Assembly: GCA_024362935.1 (NCBI GenBank)
Contig: JANCRA010000040.1
Span: 5,890,001 to 5,954,000 of the forward strand
Direction of reading: 5' to 3'
DNA from: Setophaga petechia
Lineage: Eukaryota > Chordata > Aves > Passeriformes > Parulidae
DNA: 64,000 nt
The notes under the pieces were generated by a model. That model made no database searches and was not told where the DNA came from. It saw only the letters and a program-made list of their open reading frames with translations. The first letter of the stretch is position 1, and every line of letters starts with the position of its first letter. Below, in pieces: positions 38,331 through 49,867 of the stretch. The position numbers were made by a program, and so were the translations under genes.

Positions 38331-38456
38331 TCGTCTGATGTTGGAAGCCCGCAGGGCTTTTATAGATCCGCTCTGGGCAGGGGCGGTGGTGCCCTGACGG
38401 CTGCAGAAATTCGCACAGACGACGGCGTAGAGCAGGAGGAGGATGAGCAGTTGCAT
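38327..38456 (-). CDS. PDGFD: PDGFD coding exon 1 (N-terminus of platelet-derived growth factor D)
   Basis: Partial gene: first coding exon only. The 130 nt encode 43 residues plus one base. A hydrophobic signal peptide (MQLLILLLLYAVV) is followed by CANFCS, then a short polar stretch with SIKALR and an RRD end. This matches the start of vertebrate PDGFD (CANFCS, SIKALR, LRRD), here two residues longer at the N-terminus. PDGFD is a secreted, latent homodimeric growth factor with an N-terminal CUB domain and a C-terminal PDGF/VEGF cystine-knot domain; proteolysis frees the knot domain, which signals through PDGFR-beta. Both domains are encoded by later exons outside what I can see. The start is the first ATG of the frame. 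Its context is weak (C at -3, C at +4). The exon ends GATG before GTAGGT, so the split codon is G plus the first two bases of exon 2, as expected for the RRD-E junction of mammalian PDGFD. Identity is recognised from the conserved peptide, not from a search. Confidence 0.93.
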
Positions 38457-38760
38457 TGGGACCAGCTGCGAGCGGGACCGTGTCTCTGCGAAGAAACGGG
38501 CTCTCCTCTCCCGCCGAGGGTGCTTCCCTCGCTCGTGTTCTCTTCCCCCTTACCGGACTTTTTGATTGTTGCGGGTTGCTTGTGTGTTTGAGGAAGTTGT
38601 ATGCGGGGGGCAAAAAAGGCACAATCCCCGCAAAAAAAGCTCAAAACCCCGGAGCAGGCGAAGCAGCGGTTACTGCCGCCGCGCTACTCTCCAAGCTGCC
38701 TCAAAACTTCCTGCATGCTGAACTCTCGGCTGCCCTTCTGGGCCGGCCAAACTCGGCAGA
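38457..38760 (-). promoter_or_regulatory. PDGFD: Probable PDGFD 5' UTR and core promoter region
   Basis: This segment lies directly upstream of the PDGFD start codon on the minus strand. It holds no upstream ATG until 38716, so a leader of up to about 257 nt would be free of upstream starts. The transcription start cannot be placed from sequence alone; the limits given are a guess based on the ATG-free stretch and the GC-rich core. Confidence 0.5.
38684..38716 (-). CDS. Possible short upstream ORF in the PDGFD leader
   Basis: The first ATG upstream of the PDGFD start codon opens a 10-codon frame (MQEVLRQLGE, then TAG) that closes before the main ATG and is out of frame with it. Its context has A at -3, which is stronger than that of the PDGFD start codon. 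Such a short upstream frame could lower or regulate PDGFD translation, but only if transcription starts beyond 38716, which I cannot show. It may equally lie upstream of the start site and never be transcribed. Confidence 0.25.
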   Translation of the reverse strand: MQEVLRQLGE

Positions 38761-38875
38761 GGTGCGCAGCGCCCGGGCCGGGACCGCCGCCCACTCCCCT
38801 CGCCCAGCCCGGCCGTGCCCCGGGAGCAGGCGGGGGCTGCCGCAGCCGCGCTCCCCCGCGGCCGCCGTGGGGCTG

Positions 38876-38902
38876 CACCGCGCCTCGCACCGCGCCTCGC
38901 AC
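38876..38902. repeat. 12-bp tandem duplication in the CpG island
   Basis: The unit caccgcgcctcg occurs twice in perfect tandem (38876-38887 and 38888-38899), followed by the first three bases of a third copy. It lies about 420 bp upstream of the PDGFD start codon in GC-rich promoter DNA. It could be length-variable. Confidence 0.85.
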
Positions 38903-39250
38903 TGCCCCCGCCCGCCGCGGGAGCCGCCGCCGCCGGGGTCTGCAGCGCCGGGAGCGCCCCGCTCTTCGCGCCGGGGGAGGAAAGGGGGCCCGCGGGAAGG
39001 GGGCGGGAGCGGTGCCCGGGCCCTCCCTGAGCTGCCGGCCAAAGTGGCAGGAGGGATGGTGCGGGGAGTGGGCTGTCCCCGGTGCGGAGTGAACGCTCCC
39101 GGCGACTGGATAGGACGGGAGCCGTGTGCCAAGGGCTTTCCGCCAGCACAGGGGCCGCGCACCGCCGGTCCCGTCACCCTCGGGCCCTGGTGGCCGCGCT
39201 GGGCCGAATGCCTCAAATCTCTGAGCTGTGCCAGGGCGGGTGGGAAGACT

Positions 39251-41907
39251 TAGTGGGACAACTGGGGAATAATCCGCAGTTGTCCTGGGGAGAAATATAT
39301 GGGCATCTTCTGTCATACCAAGCACTGTCCAAAGCTTTTCATAAAAAGTTACTTCTTACTAATTTAGACCCTCGTTAAATTGGCTCTGGCATTAAAATAT
39401 TGTATTACTGCCTGGAAGAGTTTAGGTCTAAACCAAAGGTATGTGAGGGTTGTAATCAGATTGCTAGTTTAATATTCTTTTTCTTTCCATTAGTTGCAAT
39501 GAAAAATAATCAAAAGGAAGATGCAAACCCCCTCCCCCCAAAAAAAGAACCCGCTCTGGTTTTAACACTTCTCTAATAAATTTTTCCCTACTCAGTTTAT
39601 TTCTTACAACATTTGATGCAGTCTTAGCCAGTCTAACAAACGGTTATATGCTGCCAGATCTTTAACAACATGAAACATACGTCATTAGCAGAAGAATGTC
39701 AATATGGTGCTGTATCAGGAGTCTTGGACGAGTCCTGCTACGCTGTGAGTTCTGCCTCTGGCTGTGTGAAGCATTTTCTCCAAGAGCATGCTCGGATGAC
39801 AATGGGACTGAAACATCTTGTATGTCTTAGGAAACCAGTAGGGTGCAATTCTGTTATGCATAATTCATGCTCCTTTATCCCTTTCATGTTCCCCAAAACT
39901 GACAGCGAACCTAATCCTGCTCGCATGTGGTAGATAATGGAAAGACTCCCAACAGTGCTTCATTTGTGAGCAGATGTGACTATATTTTAGGTGCCCATTT
40001 CAGGGAGGAACTAGTGAACAGAGGGAAGGTGGCCAATTCAATCATCCTAATAGAAACAGAATGTCAAATAGAGGACACATAATGAATGAGTATGGGGGAG
40101 CTTGGGAGATGTTCTCTCTTCATCCAGTCAATGGGTCTGCCTCTCTCCAGTTATCTTACAAGGAGCTGCCAGAAAATGCCAATAGAATCCCAGCTCCCCA
40201 ACTCTCTTCTGACCTTTACCACAACTTGTCTTGCCTTTCTCAGTGCCTTGAGGCTCTCCTTCTCTTTTAGATTCGGGATGCTGGAATCTGTAATTGGTTC
40301 TCTTTGGGGAAGTGGCCATTTTAATGTGGAAGAGAAAGAAGGACCAATTACCTTCCAGCCAAAAGTCAGACAAAGGATGTTTTGACAGTATCTGAGCAAT
40401 TGCACAATTCAGTCAAGAAATGGCAGTATTTCCCAGGTTGTTTCTCTTTCTGTATTGAAATTTATCCATATAAATTTGCTTATATAAAATTCATATGTCT
40501 TCCCAAGACCTGGGTATAGAGACAGTCTCTCTGGCCCCATGCCTTGCTGGCTGCAAAGGTTCAACTTTAACAGAAGAGTAAAAGAGACTTTTGTCTTTAA
40601 CAGTCCACAGCTGTTTGGCTGACATGCTCCCTGGCTTGATAGAGACTGTAAGTTTAAACTTCCTCAAGCTGACCAGGGCACAGAAGTGAGGTTTCCTCAG
40701 CACTTTTTTTTCTTTTTCATTTTTAAGAGTACATACTGTTTTGGTACATCAGATGAAATTCCTGTTTATGTAGCAGAGATACCTGGTTGCTTAGAGACTT
40801 CTCAAGCAAAACAGCATGAGGCCTCATCAACTCGACAATGATGGATACAGGCAAGTGGATTCCACCACCTGTGGCTTTGATACATGCTAAGAGAAGCCCT
40901 GTGTAACTCATATCATACGCTCATGGTACATTTCTGTTTCTCCCTGTACAAAGCAGGGGACAGTGCCACTCTTTGTTCTTAAAGCAAAAAATATTTCTCT
41001 AGTAGACAAGTCTCTTTCTCAGATCAGAAAACAGGAAATAACATTGTGGGATCCAAAACAGAGGCCTAGCTCTATGAATTATCAAATTGTTATTTTAGCC
41101 CTAGTATCAAAAAACCTCCAGATTTTCCACTTTGATGTACAGGTGGACAGAAAGATTTTGAGACAGAGAAGCAAGATTAACATGCATTGGTAGATTGTTA
41201 GAGGAAAGGCCTGCATTCCTCTGACTCTTGCTACAGCTTCTACAGTTCACTTTCAAGACCACTACACCAAATAAAAGTCAGAAAAATATCTTTATAATAA
41301 GGTGTCATAGAACCCTCATCGAAGAGAGAGAATTTTGGATTATACTCAGACAGTTTTATAAGCATATCACTGTGTCTTTGCTTTCTGCCAAAAATACTAG
41401 CACATTGGCTAATCTGCACTCTAAGTGCTTGGAATAATTTAAAGCATCAGGTGGCTTCTATAGGAAGACCTATAGCAAGTCATGGTTGCTGCATAAAAGG
41501 ACACACTGATGTGTAAGTGTGAAATCTAGGTAATTATAAATTTGTCAGCTCAATTGGGACCCTAATAAAAAAGTCTTCACATAAAAGTTAATTAGTAGAA
41601 ATTAAAAAGAAAATAATATGATTGTTTTCTATCAACCTGGAAGATCTTACCATGCCAATTTGGAAATCTGGATGACAAGCAGAATAGCATCCAATTATGG
41701 CTTTCATAGCATACCAATTGGTACTGCACGATTTGAATCATATGAAATTAAAGCCATGCATACTAAGTGTTTTCAAAGATTCTTAAATGACAGGCTTAAA
41801 AATGTTTATGAAAAAGGGGAAAATTATTAAATGGATTCTCTTTGAGGGAGTGCCACTTAGACTAATTTTTTACTTCTGCACTGGTTTACACTTGCAGGCA
41901 CACAGTT
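39251..41907. other. Immediate upstream flank of PDGFD, no gene seen
   Basis: Base composition drops back to AT-rich just beyond the CpG island. No repeat, exon or divergent gene start was recognised. A C-run next to an A-run near 39530-39547 is the only low-complexity feature. Confidence 0.55.
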
Positions 41908-42257
41908 TGTGGGAATTGGGAGTGGGGCTGCGGCTGAGCCTCATCCCCAATGGGCTACAGCTGCGCAGGGCAGGTGAGCAGCATTGGAGGTAATGGGACA
42001 TGGAGTGCCCAGGTGCACTGACCAATCACCAAAGGGAACAGAAGGCATGCAGATGCAATGCATGGACAATCAGAGGTATAAAAGGCTGAGCTGAAGAGTA
42101 ATAAAGACCTTGAAACCTTTTGGAGTTGTATGCTGTAACTCTGTATGAGCAGGTGCTTCAAGCCTTCTGGAGAGGTATGATGTTGCTCTCTCTGGGTTGA
42201 TGCTTTCTGAAATTGCATGGTGCTGCTCTGTGTATAGTGGCTGTCTCAACTGTGACA
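41908..42257 (+). mobile_element. LTR-like sequence with CCAAT, TATA and polyadenylation signals
   Basis: A unit of about 350 bp begins TGTGGGAATTGGG and ends AACTGTGACA. Inside it are, in LTR order, a CCAAT box (42021-42026), a TATA box (tataaaagg, 42077-42085) and AATAAA (42100-42105), with a further 150 bp after the signal. This U3-R-U5-like order on the plus strand supports a solo LTR of an endogenous retrovirus. No clear target duplication was found at these limits, so the right boundary may be wrong. No primer-binding site or viral gene follows. It lies about 2.7 kb beyond the outer edge of the PDGFD CpG island and points away from that gene. Confidence 0.65.
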
Positions 42258-43049
42258 TATGCTGTGACAATGACCTGTGAAAATTGCAGCTATTAGTGAT
42301 GACTGTTGAAGATGACAAAAACTTTGGGGGAGTAACAATAGGATGATTTATACTGTTGGTGATATATTGAGACAGACAGGTAGTTACTGGATATAAGTGT
42401 ACAGCTGAGCTGTGGCCCAGCTTATGCATCAAAATAGCCACTAGCAGCACTTCCCAGTGCCTGTGGCATCCACCTCATCTTGTTTTAGTCCCCTGAAGGT
42501 GTCTGCTGTCAGCCAGTTGCAAAGTTTCTCATTGTTCATGGAAAGAATTGGGTTCCCATCAGAGGACCCTCTAGCCCAGAGGTTTTAGGCAATCATGCTG
42601 GGGTGGTTTGGTCAGTCCAGTTTCTCTCCACTGACTATGAAGAGAGTACAGGGGAAAAATATATCCACAGTTATAGACTAGAGTGTTTAATTCTAGAAAG
42701 CACTGATGCAGAAAAAAATGATGGGGGTAGATTATCAAGAAAGTCAATAGGCTGTAACCATCTCTGTTATCATTTTTTGACTGGGAGATGCTCCATAGTA
42801 ATACAGTTCAGCTGTGGAGCACAAATGAACTGTTTTTCTGGAACATTTGAGCTATGTTGATTAAGTAGCAAAATCCAAGATATCTGTGAGTTTTCTCTGG
42901 GATCCTTGAATATTTATTTTAAAAAGAGAGTATCGGTTAAAGTAGGGGCATTATGCCTTCTTATGTTATTATTAGACTGCTACCTCAAGTTCCTATGAAT
43001 AAAGTTATAGAAAGGATCATAATAAAGTGAGAAACACTGAGAGGAAAAC
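42258..43049. other. Unassigned sequence after the LTR-like unit
   Basis: The first 200-300 bp might be further retroviral leader or LTR sequence, but there is no primer-binding site directly after the presumed LTR end and no gag-like frame. The remainder shows nothing recognisable. Confidence 0.4.
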
Positions 43050-43400
43050 CACAGGGTTAGCTGGAGGTTGAGAAATATGCCGCTCAGGGAAAAGCTTAAA
43101 AAATCACAAGCCGTTTAGCTTGTCAAGGAGAAAATCAGAGGGGTCACAGCTACCTCCCGGAGGTAGGATATTGATTCTAGAAGGCTATTTTGTCTAGTGG
43201 ACAATGACATATCAAGGTGAAAGCTGGAGACAGACAAATTAAGGTTAGAAGTAAAAGGCACATTTTTCTCTGTGGAAAGCTATGGAAGTATCAAAGTTCT
43301 TCACCACTGAAAATCTGAAAGGCAAGATTTGATGTTTTCCTAAAACCAGTCAAGTGGTTTCAAGCTGTGCTTAGGAACTCTTGGGGTCTATTGATCACTT
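43050..43400 (+). mobile_element. Old CR1-like LINE remnant (tentative)
   Basis: With frame slips, the sequence gives pieces that align by eye with the CR1 ORF2 C-terminus: LREKLK followed by a LFSLSRRKSEG-like stretch (43084-43140) and LRLEVKGTFFSVESYG (near 43240-43290), where typical copies have LFSLEKRRLRGDL and FRLDIRKKFFT. It has no recognisable terminal octamers. It is more diverged than the other CR1 copies, so it should be older. Confidence 0.45.
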
Positions 43401-46346
43401 CTAAAAAGTCTGTAAAGGCAAGAGAGGAAAGCATGTTTGTATCTTCTATACTACAAGCCACAGATAAATTTTTTAGTGATTCTGCAGTTTGTTGGAAAAC
43501 AACTAAGAAAAAATAAACCTCCAAGGATTAATTTCAGGCACTGTGATTTTTGTTATATAGGAGGGTGATGACCTCATCCCCTAGTTTATAATCTGTGACA
43601 AAGATGTAAGAATGAGCAGAGGTACATAGAATAGGATGGAGAAACATCTCAAAATGGCTGAAATATGTCTTAAGTAAACAACTGTAACCATGATGGAAGA
43701 CCAAAAGAATGTAAGGAAAATGAGACCAAAGCCATTATATGTCTGGACTTAGAAAACACAGGCACAGTCATGTGTTACTAAGAAAATTGCCCCAGGCACC
43801 ATGACATCAAGAACAAAAGTGCAGCACAGGGATCTATGGCCAGATTTACTACCTGAGCCTGCAGGCAGTGATTCGACAACACAAACAGAAAATCTCCAGT
43901 GAAACTGATCATTTTAGGTGACCAGACCTATAAAACACAAGCTCAAGCACTGCTGCCTGGTATCACTACAAATGTAGCATTGATTTGTGGAACCTCATGT
44001 TAAAACACTGGATATTAGATCTGGGCCACAGACCTGCAAGTGGTGCTGCTGTTTGTCCTCCTCCAGCAGCCAGCTGTGCAAGTCGCTTGTCTGGCCCATT
44101 CTTGAGAACAGCTGCAGGCGGGTTTGATTTATCCAGTCTTCTGATCTTCCTTTTTGTGCCTGCACTGCTACAGGATGCTGGGCCCTTATCCCTTTCGTAT
44201 ATGTTCTTCTGGTCCCAACTCTTAAATGAATTTTCTCTGGCTTTATGTAATGGTTTTCCACTGCAAATGTTGAGAGAAATATTGCACCAACATGCACATA
44301 GGAAGGGAGAGAAAAAAATTATCTCAAGCTGAACATGTTGATATATTAAATTTTGAGAAACTGTCATATCACTCAGACTGTTACCCTGGTACCTAGTGAC
44401 AGTATCAATTGACATCTAGTGTGCATGCAATATTCAGAGTCATGCTTTCAAAAACTGAATATAATCCACAATGAAGCAAGAAATGTTGCCTTCCTGAGGT
44501 CAAGTAGGGTTTTTGCCCCCCATTTATATCAGTGGAACCAGCATTTAGACATAAATTCAGGTTTAAAAATATTGGACAATGTTTTCTCATAAGTTTTTCA
44601 TTAAAGAAAGTAAGAGCTTCAAAAAGACTGTATTTCTTCTGTAGCCCAGTTCCCAGGTTTGTAGATTTAAAGCTGAAGAGGCCTTTCTGACATGATATAT
44701 TTTGACTTCTTGCATTAATAAGCCAAACTGTTTTTCTGTCTGAGCTGCTTTGTTTGCTTAAGAGTGTGGTATCTTTTAGAAAAAGAAAAGATCAAAACTT
44801 GATTTTAAAATACGAAATCAATTTTACAGTATCTTGAGACGTTGAATCGCCCACCACAAGTGTTAGGTAATTCAAGTGATTAATGACTGGTTTTAATTTG
44901 GTTGGTTTTTTTCCTCTGGATCTTGTGTTGTGAATGAACAGTAATGGTTTATTGGGATCCTGTGCTCAGTCTTAAATATTTGGATGTCAATAATCTGAAA
45001 CTATTTGGATTTAGTAAAAGAGCTGTCCTCAAACCCTTGTACCTTCTACCTAACCACTTGTGTTATTTCTGTGATCAATTTCTTTGCGCTTGTCAAAATT
45101 ATGACAGATTTTGTCTTCAAATACATTTGAGTTAGAAAACTGACATCTAAAATTTTAGAAAAGTTCTAGGAATGTTTTACAACTGGTAGTATGTGATTTC
45201 TAGGATCAGAAATTCAGACTCAAAATTTTTCATGATAATTCATGCTTTTTGTCTGCATGTTGCAGATACTACTTTACAAATAAAGCAACAAGCTTTAGTA
45301 AGAACAGTAATGGTGTAGGTTCTCTGTGTAATACTGCCCAGACATTCCTTCCGGACTGCTCTGTGTTCTCTACTCTGTATTTGCCTTCTATTGACTTCAG
45401 CATGTTTTCAACATGGGAACACTTTTCAAATTCTGTATATTATCTTGTAAACAAATTAGGAGATATCACCCAAGTATTGTTGTAAAGACTGAAATGCATC
45501 CTGATGCTGAAACCTGAGAGCAGTAACTCATGTCTTGGCACGACAAAGATGGCACATGAACTACTTGTCATCTACTGTGTTGCAGTTTGTGGTCAATTCA
45601 GAATACATGTAGGAGATCAAATATCTTCCTTTGGTGATGGAAGATTTCCCCTCAATTACCCAAGGCTGAAGTTCTGAGCAGCCATCATACATATGGGTCT
45701 TATGTAAATTCCTCTGCACAGCCACCTAGATAATCATAATTTTATTGAAATATTTTAAGGATTTTATAAGGATGAAACCTTCTAGTTATGCAAAATTCTT
45801 TCTTGTCCTCCTGAGTTACAGCTTGCATTTAATCCTTTGTTAAGTTCAACAGAACATAACTGACTCATATTGTTGACAGTGTTCCAAAACTGCCAAGCCA
45901 TGATGCTGGGCTTTTTTTTTTTGTTTCTTTTTTTCATTCCTGTATGGATAATTTAATTCCTTTTTGAGGTATGGGCACACATATGCAGTATACATATTTC
46001 CTAAATCTCATCATCCAAGAACCTCAGCCCTTTTTTTCCTGTTTTTCTTTCCCACTAAAGAATTTTCCAACACCACTTCATAAATATGGAAGATTCTGGC
46101 TAGCAGTGAGAAATGTGCAATGCAGAATGGAGAACGATTTTTCCATTGCTGAACCTCTTGGTCATAACTGACTTCAGTTATGTTGTTGGAAAGCAAACTT
46201 GTCATATTTTCTCTTGATTTGTCTGCATTCCACAGACACAGCAAAATGAAGCCCTTTCAGTCATTTCACAATCAATAATTTGACATCATTAAATGCAAAA
46301 ATCCAGAACCCAAAAGTAAAAAATGCAAAACTCTGAGCTTTTATAA
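43401..46346. other. Upstream flank, no gene assigned
   Basis: Mostly unique AT-rich DNA. The minus-strand 149-codon frame at 43966-44415 starts with ATG but has no recognisable domain, and a GC-richer core (44020-44180) is open in more than one frame, so I do not call it a gene. Confidence 0.5.
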
Positions 46347-47115
46347 CAGAATCATAGAAAGGTTTGAGTTGGAAAGAACAATAATGATCACATAGGGAAA
46401 CCTCCCTGCTATGAGCAGGGACATCTCTCACTAGATCAAGTTGCTCAAAGCCCATCCAACCTGACTTTCAACATTTACTGTAGTGGGACTACCAGAACTT
46501 CTATCAGTGATCTGTTTCAGTACCTCACCACCCCCACAATGGAAAAAACCAAAACAAGTATTGCATCCAATCTGAACCTCTCCTCTTTTGCTTTAAAACC
46601 ATTGTTCCTCTTCCTGTCATTACAGGTCCTGGTAAAAAGTCTTCCTCATTTTTTCTATAAGCCCTGTTTGGATATTGAAGGAAGTCAATAAAGTCCTCCC
46701 TGAGACTTTTCCAGGCTGAATATTGCCAGCTCTGTAAGCCTGTGTCCATGGGAAAGGTATACCAGCCCTTGGACCATTTTCAGGGTCCCTCTCTGGATCT
46801 GTTCTAACAAGTTCCTGTCTTTTTTTGCACTGGGGCATCCAGACCTGGATGCAGCACTTCAGGTGGAGTATCACAAATGGGGAATTGAGGGGGGAAACAC
46901 CTCCCTTGCCTTGCTGGCTATGCTTCTTTTGATGCAGCTGAGGATGTGGTTGGCTTTTTGGGCCATGAGTGCATGTTGACAGGTCATGTCCATTTTGTCA
47001 TCCACTGATGAAAGTCCTTCTTCCCAGGGTTGCTCTCAATCCATTTATTCCTCCAGTCCATATTGATACTGGGCATGGCCCTGACCCATGTGCAGAGCCT
47101 TCCAGTCACCCTTAT
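46347..47115 (-). mobile_element. CR1 LINE fragment (ORF2 C-terminal part and 3' tail)
   Basis: The plus strand starts with cagaatcatagaaaggtttg and continues as the complement of the CR1 3' end (ctgctatgagcagggacatc, caagttgctcaaagccca). Further right, the minus strand encodes ORF2 C-terminal pieces such as CCIQVWMPQCKK, followed at higher coordinates by the preceding part of ORF2. The frames are broken. Orientation is minus, the same as PDGFD. About 770 bp. Confidence 0.88.
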
Positions 47116-49863
47116 TGTTGTAAAATGTACCTCTGCACTTACAGTTTGGGTTTCGTTTTTTGTTTAATGAAGATTGTTTTAGGTCATAAAAGAAACAGAA
47201 CTCATATATAACTGATAAAAATATACAAGCAGCCAGATTTACAAATGGAATTGATTTATAAATATTGGAGAAGGCAAATGAAGCATACTTAAGATTTTCT
47301 TTTAAATATATGCAGTTCTTAAATCAGCTTGCTGAGAAAAAATATTTTGAATCTGCTTTGGATGGCAATGAGAGTCTTCAACTTATCTTAGGGGCACTGG
47401 TGAGAATGACTTATCTCTGGTTCCAGATAAGTAGGAATACATTCAAGCTGCCCAAATCTTTCTTGAGACCACATTGTCATACAGAGGAGTTGAGTTCACA
47501 GTTTTATGCACACAACACATTAACACAAACTAGTTAATCACCTGGCATCGGTTAAGCAGAATTTATGCTGGTACTGTGCTAATGACCTTGCACTATCATT
47601 AGACTAAATCAGTCTCCTGGGGGAGAACCCAACAAGGCATACTGATTCAATGCATTCCTAGGAAGTAGCATGTACGGTAAAATATATTTTGTCATTTATT
47701 GAGCTCGATTTTTATTTCAAGAAGTATTAGATTAAATACTATGGCCTCTCCAGAGACCTCTAGAATGGCAGAACAAGATAAAAACATGCAGTAGACAAAT
47801 ACAAGGAAAAGAAAGATTTGTGCATTCCTACAGCAGTTGTGGACATTTTAAAATACTGATGTACTCAATAAACCAATGTCGGAGTAATCTGCTCTAAACA
47901 TAGATTTTAGAAACAAAACTTAGAAGGGTAAGCTAAACTTTGAGGGCTAAATCTGATTTAGACATTGTATATTCCATTTGCAGTCTGAGAGAAAATCAGG
48001 TGCCACCAGAGTGCTTGATCCAATATGCCGTTTTGCATAATTAACTAAGAAATGTTGAGTTCCCCTAACCCTACCTCCAATGGCCTTCTTTTTGCCTTGT
48101 AAGACAAATGCAGATGATTAGCACAGACTTAGGCATTTATCTTAAGAAAACCTAAGTTACCAATCAGGAGTTAGAACATTTCTGAAATAAAACACTTTAT
48201 GAAACTTAATTCAGCCATCTTTTGGCATATGTTGTAATTACTATGTGTGAAAACTACTTTTTTCAGAAGATTAAATATACCTAATGGAGATAAATCATGA
48301 CTTGGCAGTACAAAGGGAGATAGCCTGCAGAACCTTTACTTCATTTGTTGCAGTGTTTAAAGTCATGAATTGAGTGGGGCAGGAGGTAGATGGAAAAGAA
48401 AACTGAAACCCTGAGGCAGCTGAGTGACGTGGAAGGGTTTCTGCACCCACCTGTGTGTTGTTACACAGATGACACAAACCAGATTTCTCACAGCTGGTCT
48501 TCAGCTCTATGTTTCTCATTTTCTGGATGCCCAGCTGGAGACAGTAGAGTCTCATTAGAAAAAGTTCAGAGCATGCATAACTATATTTGAAGTTAACAGT
48601 TGCTGTTCGCTCTTTCTTGAGTATGTGTAGTGCTACATAATACCAAACATTATAAATCTCAGTCTAGAACTAACAGAAACTTAATCTTTCTGCATCCCAA
48701 TCCCATTTGAAAAAAGGGAGGATGTACTTCATTATACACTGTAGCACCCAAATTAAAAACTAGTATATGATCTGCCAAATAAAACCCTGCATCTAATCAT
48801 AAATATGTCTGTAACACAGACAAAAATTGACAGTTTTTGAACAGCGTTAATGTGTCTAAGAATAAACTGAGTTGCACCCTGGAAGTACCTTTTTTTTTTT
48901 CAGTGAAACAAAGGGAAACACAAACTGTCTACTTCAGCTGTAGACCTTAGGGCTGCACATATCTGAAGGCAGTACAGGTGAATCCTGCTTTCTCTGCTGA
49001 CCTCCATTTTGGGCACTGAATGAGGCAGAGGCTATAAGAAAAAATAGTCTCAGATCATGTTATTTGTTAGTTGTCTTTGCAATAGCTGTGCACAAGGGAC
49101 GAAACTAAGTTTGCACAGAATGTTTTTTGAAAGTTTGCTGTGGCAATCTTAATAGCAGTATAATAGTTATTCAGTGGGAATGAAAAGACATCAGCCTGAG
49201 GCAGGCACTTGAAATGTTGCATTTCAGATCAAACAGTTAAAGTTTGAAAAGAGAGTTGAACAGTAGGAAAAGAGAACAAATTGATAATAGGTAATTTTAC
49301 CAGGTTTCCCTGAGAAGCTTTCATCATTTATTTTTCAGTCCTGTGCCTGCAACAGATCTTGCAGGGCAGCCCTGCGCCAGTGCATGTCTCAGCTCTAGTG
49401 CTATGTTCAGCATTCCTCTAGAGTTATTAAGGACATTTTAGTTTTCAAGAGTTTTCACAAAAATGGCCTAATCCTCAGGAATGGAAAACTATCTAGATGT
49501 TTGTTAACACTGTAGAAATTCACACTGTAGAAATAGGGAAAGCATCAACTGCAGTTATTTTTCTGGGGTCACATTGCACAAAACTATCAGGTAACAAATG
49601 TAAGAGTCAGTGTTTTACTCGTTAGGCTAACATTCCTTACAGAGTTTTCTCTCTCTTTCTTCCTGACAGGGCTGCACTGTCCCATTGGATGCGGGCAATG
49701 ACTTTGCATACTGACGTTACAGGCTTGTCTAAAAGAAGGACCTTGACTAAGCCCTGAAAACTGTGTGATATGATCATTTCAAACAGCTCAGGGATTATAG
49801 TGTCTGGCAGGAGGTGATTGTACTGCTTGATTCACAGTTCCTCAGACACAGTTTATGTTAAGC
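47116..49863. other. Upstream flank, nothing assigned
   Basis: AT-rich sequence without recognised repeats. Small open frames near 47265-47537 (plus) and 48295-48555 (minus) lack motifs and good splice contexts. Confidence 0.5.
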
Positions 49864-49867
49864 TTAC

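Larger units (their letters stand above)
37180..39250. promoter_or_regulatory. PDGFD: CpG island spanning the PDGFD promoter, exon 1 and start of intron 1
   Basis: A sharp rise in G+C and CpG density begins near 37.2 kb and falls away near 39.25 kb, while both flanks are AT-rich. The island contains GC-box (Sp1-type) motifs, for example gggggcggg at 38999-39007 and ccccgcccg near 38906. I see no convincing TATA box in the right place for the minus strand, so a dispersed CpG-type start is likely. Many long frames on both strands inside the island are by-products of the low stop-codon frequency in GC-rich DNA and are not annotated as genes. The island extends about 1.1 kb into the intron, so regulatory sequence probably lies on both sides of exon 1. 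Confidence 0.85.

Noticed and set aside
38323..38644. Two minus-strand frames overlapping the PDGFD start that could be overlapping upstream ORFs
   Set aside because: Their first codons are TTG (38644) and GTG (38622), not ATG, so they are not credible eukaryotic upstream starts.
38456..39253. Plus-strand 265-codon frame and several other long frames on both strands in the CpG island
   Set aside because: GC-rich DNA has few stop codons, so long frames arise by chance. These overlap one another in many frames, are rich in R, P, G and A, and cover the real PDGFD exon and promoter.
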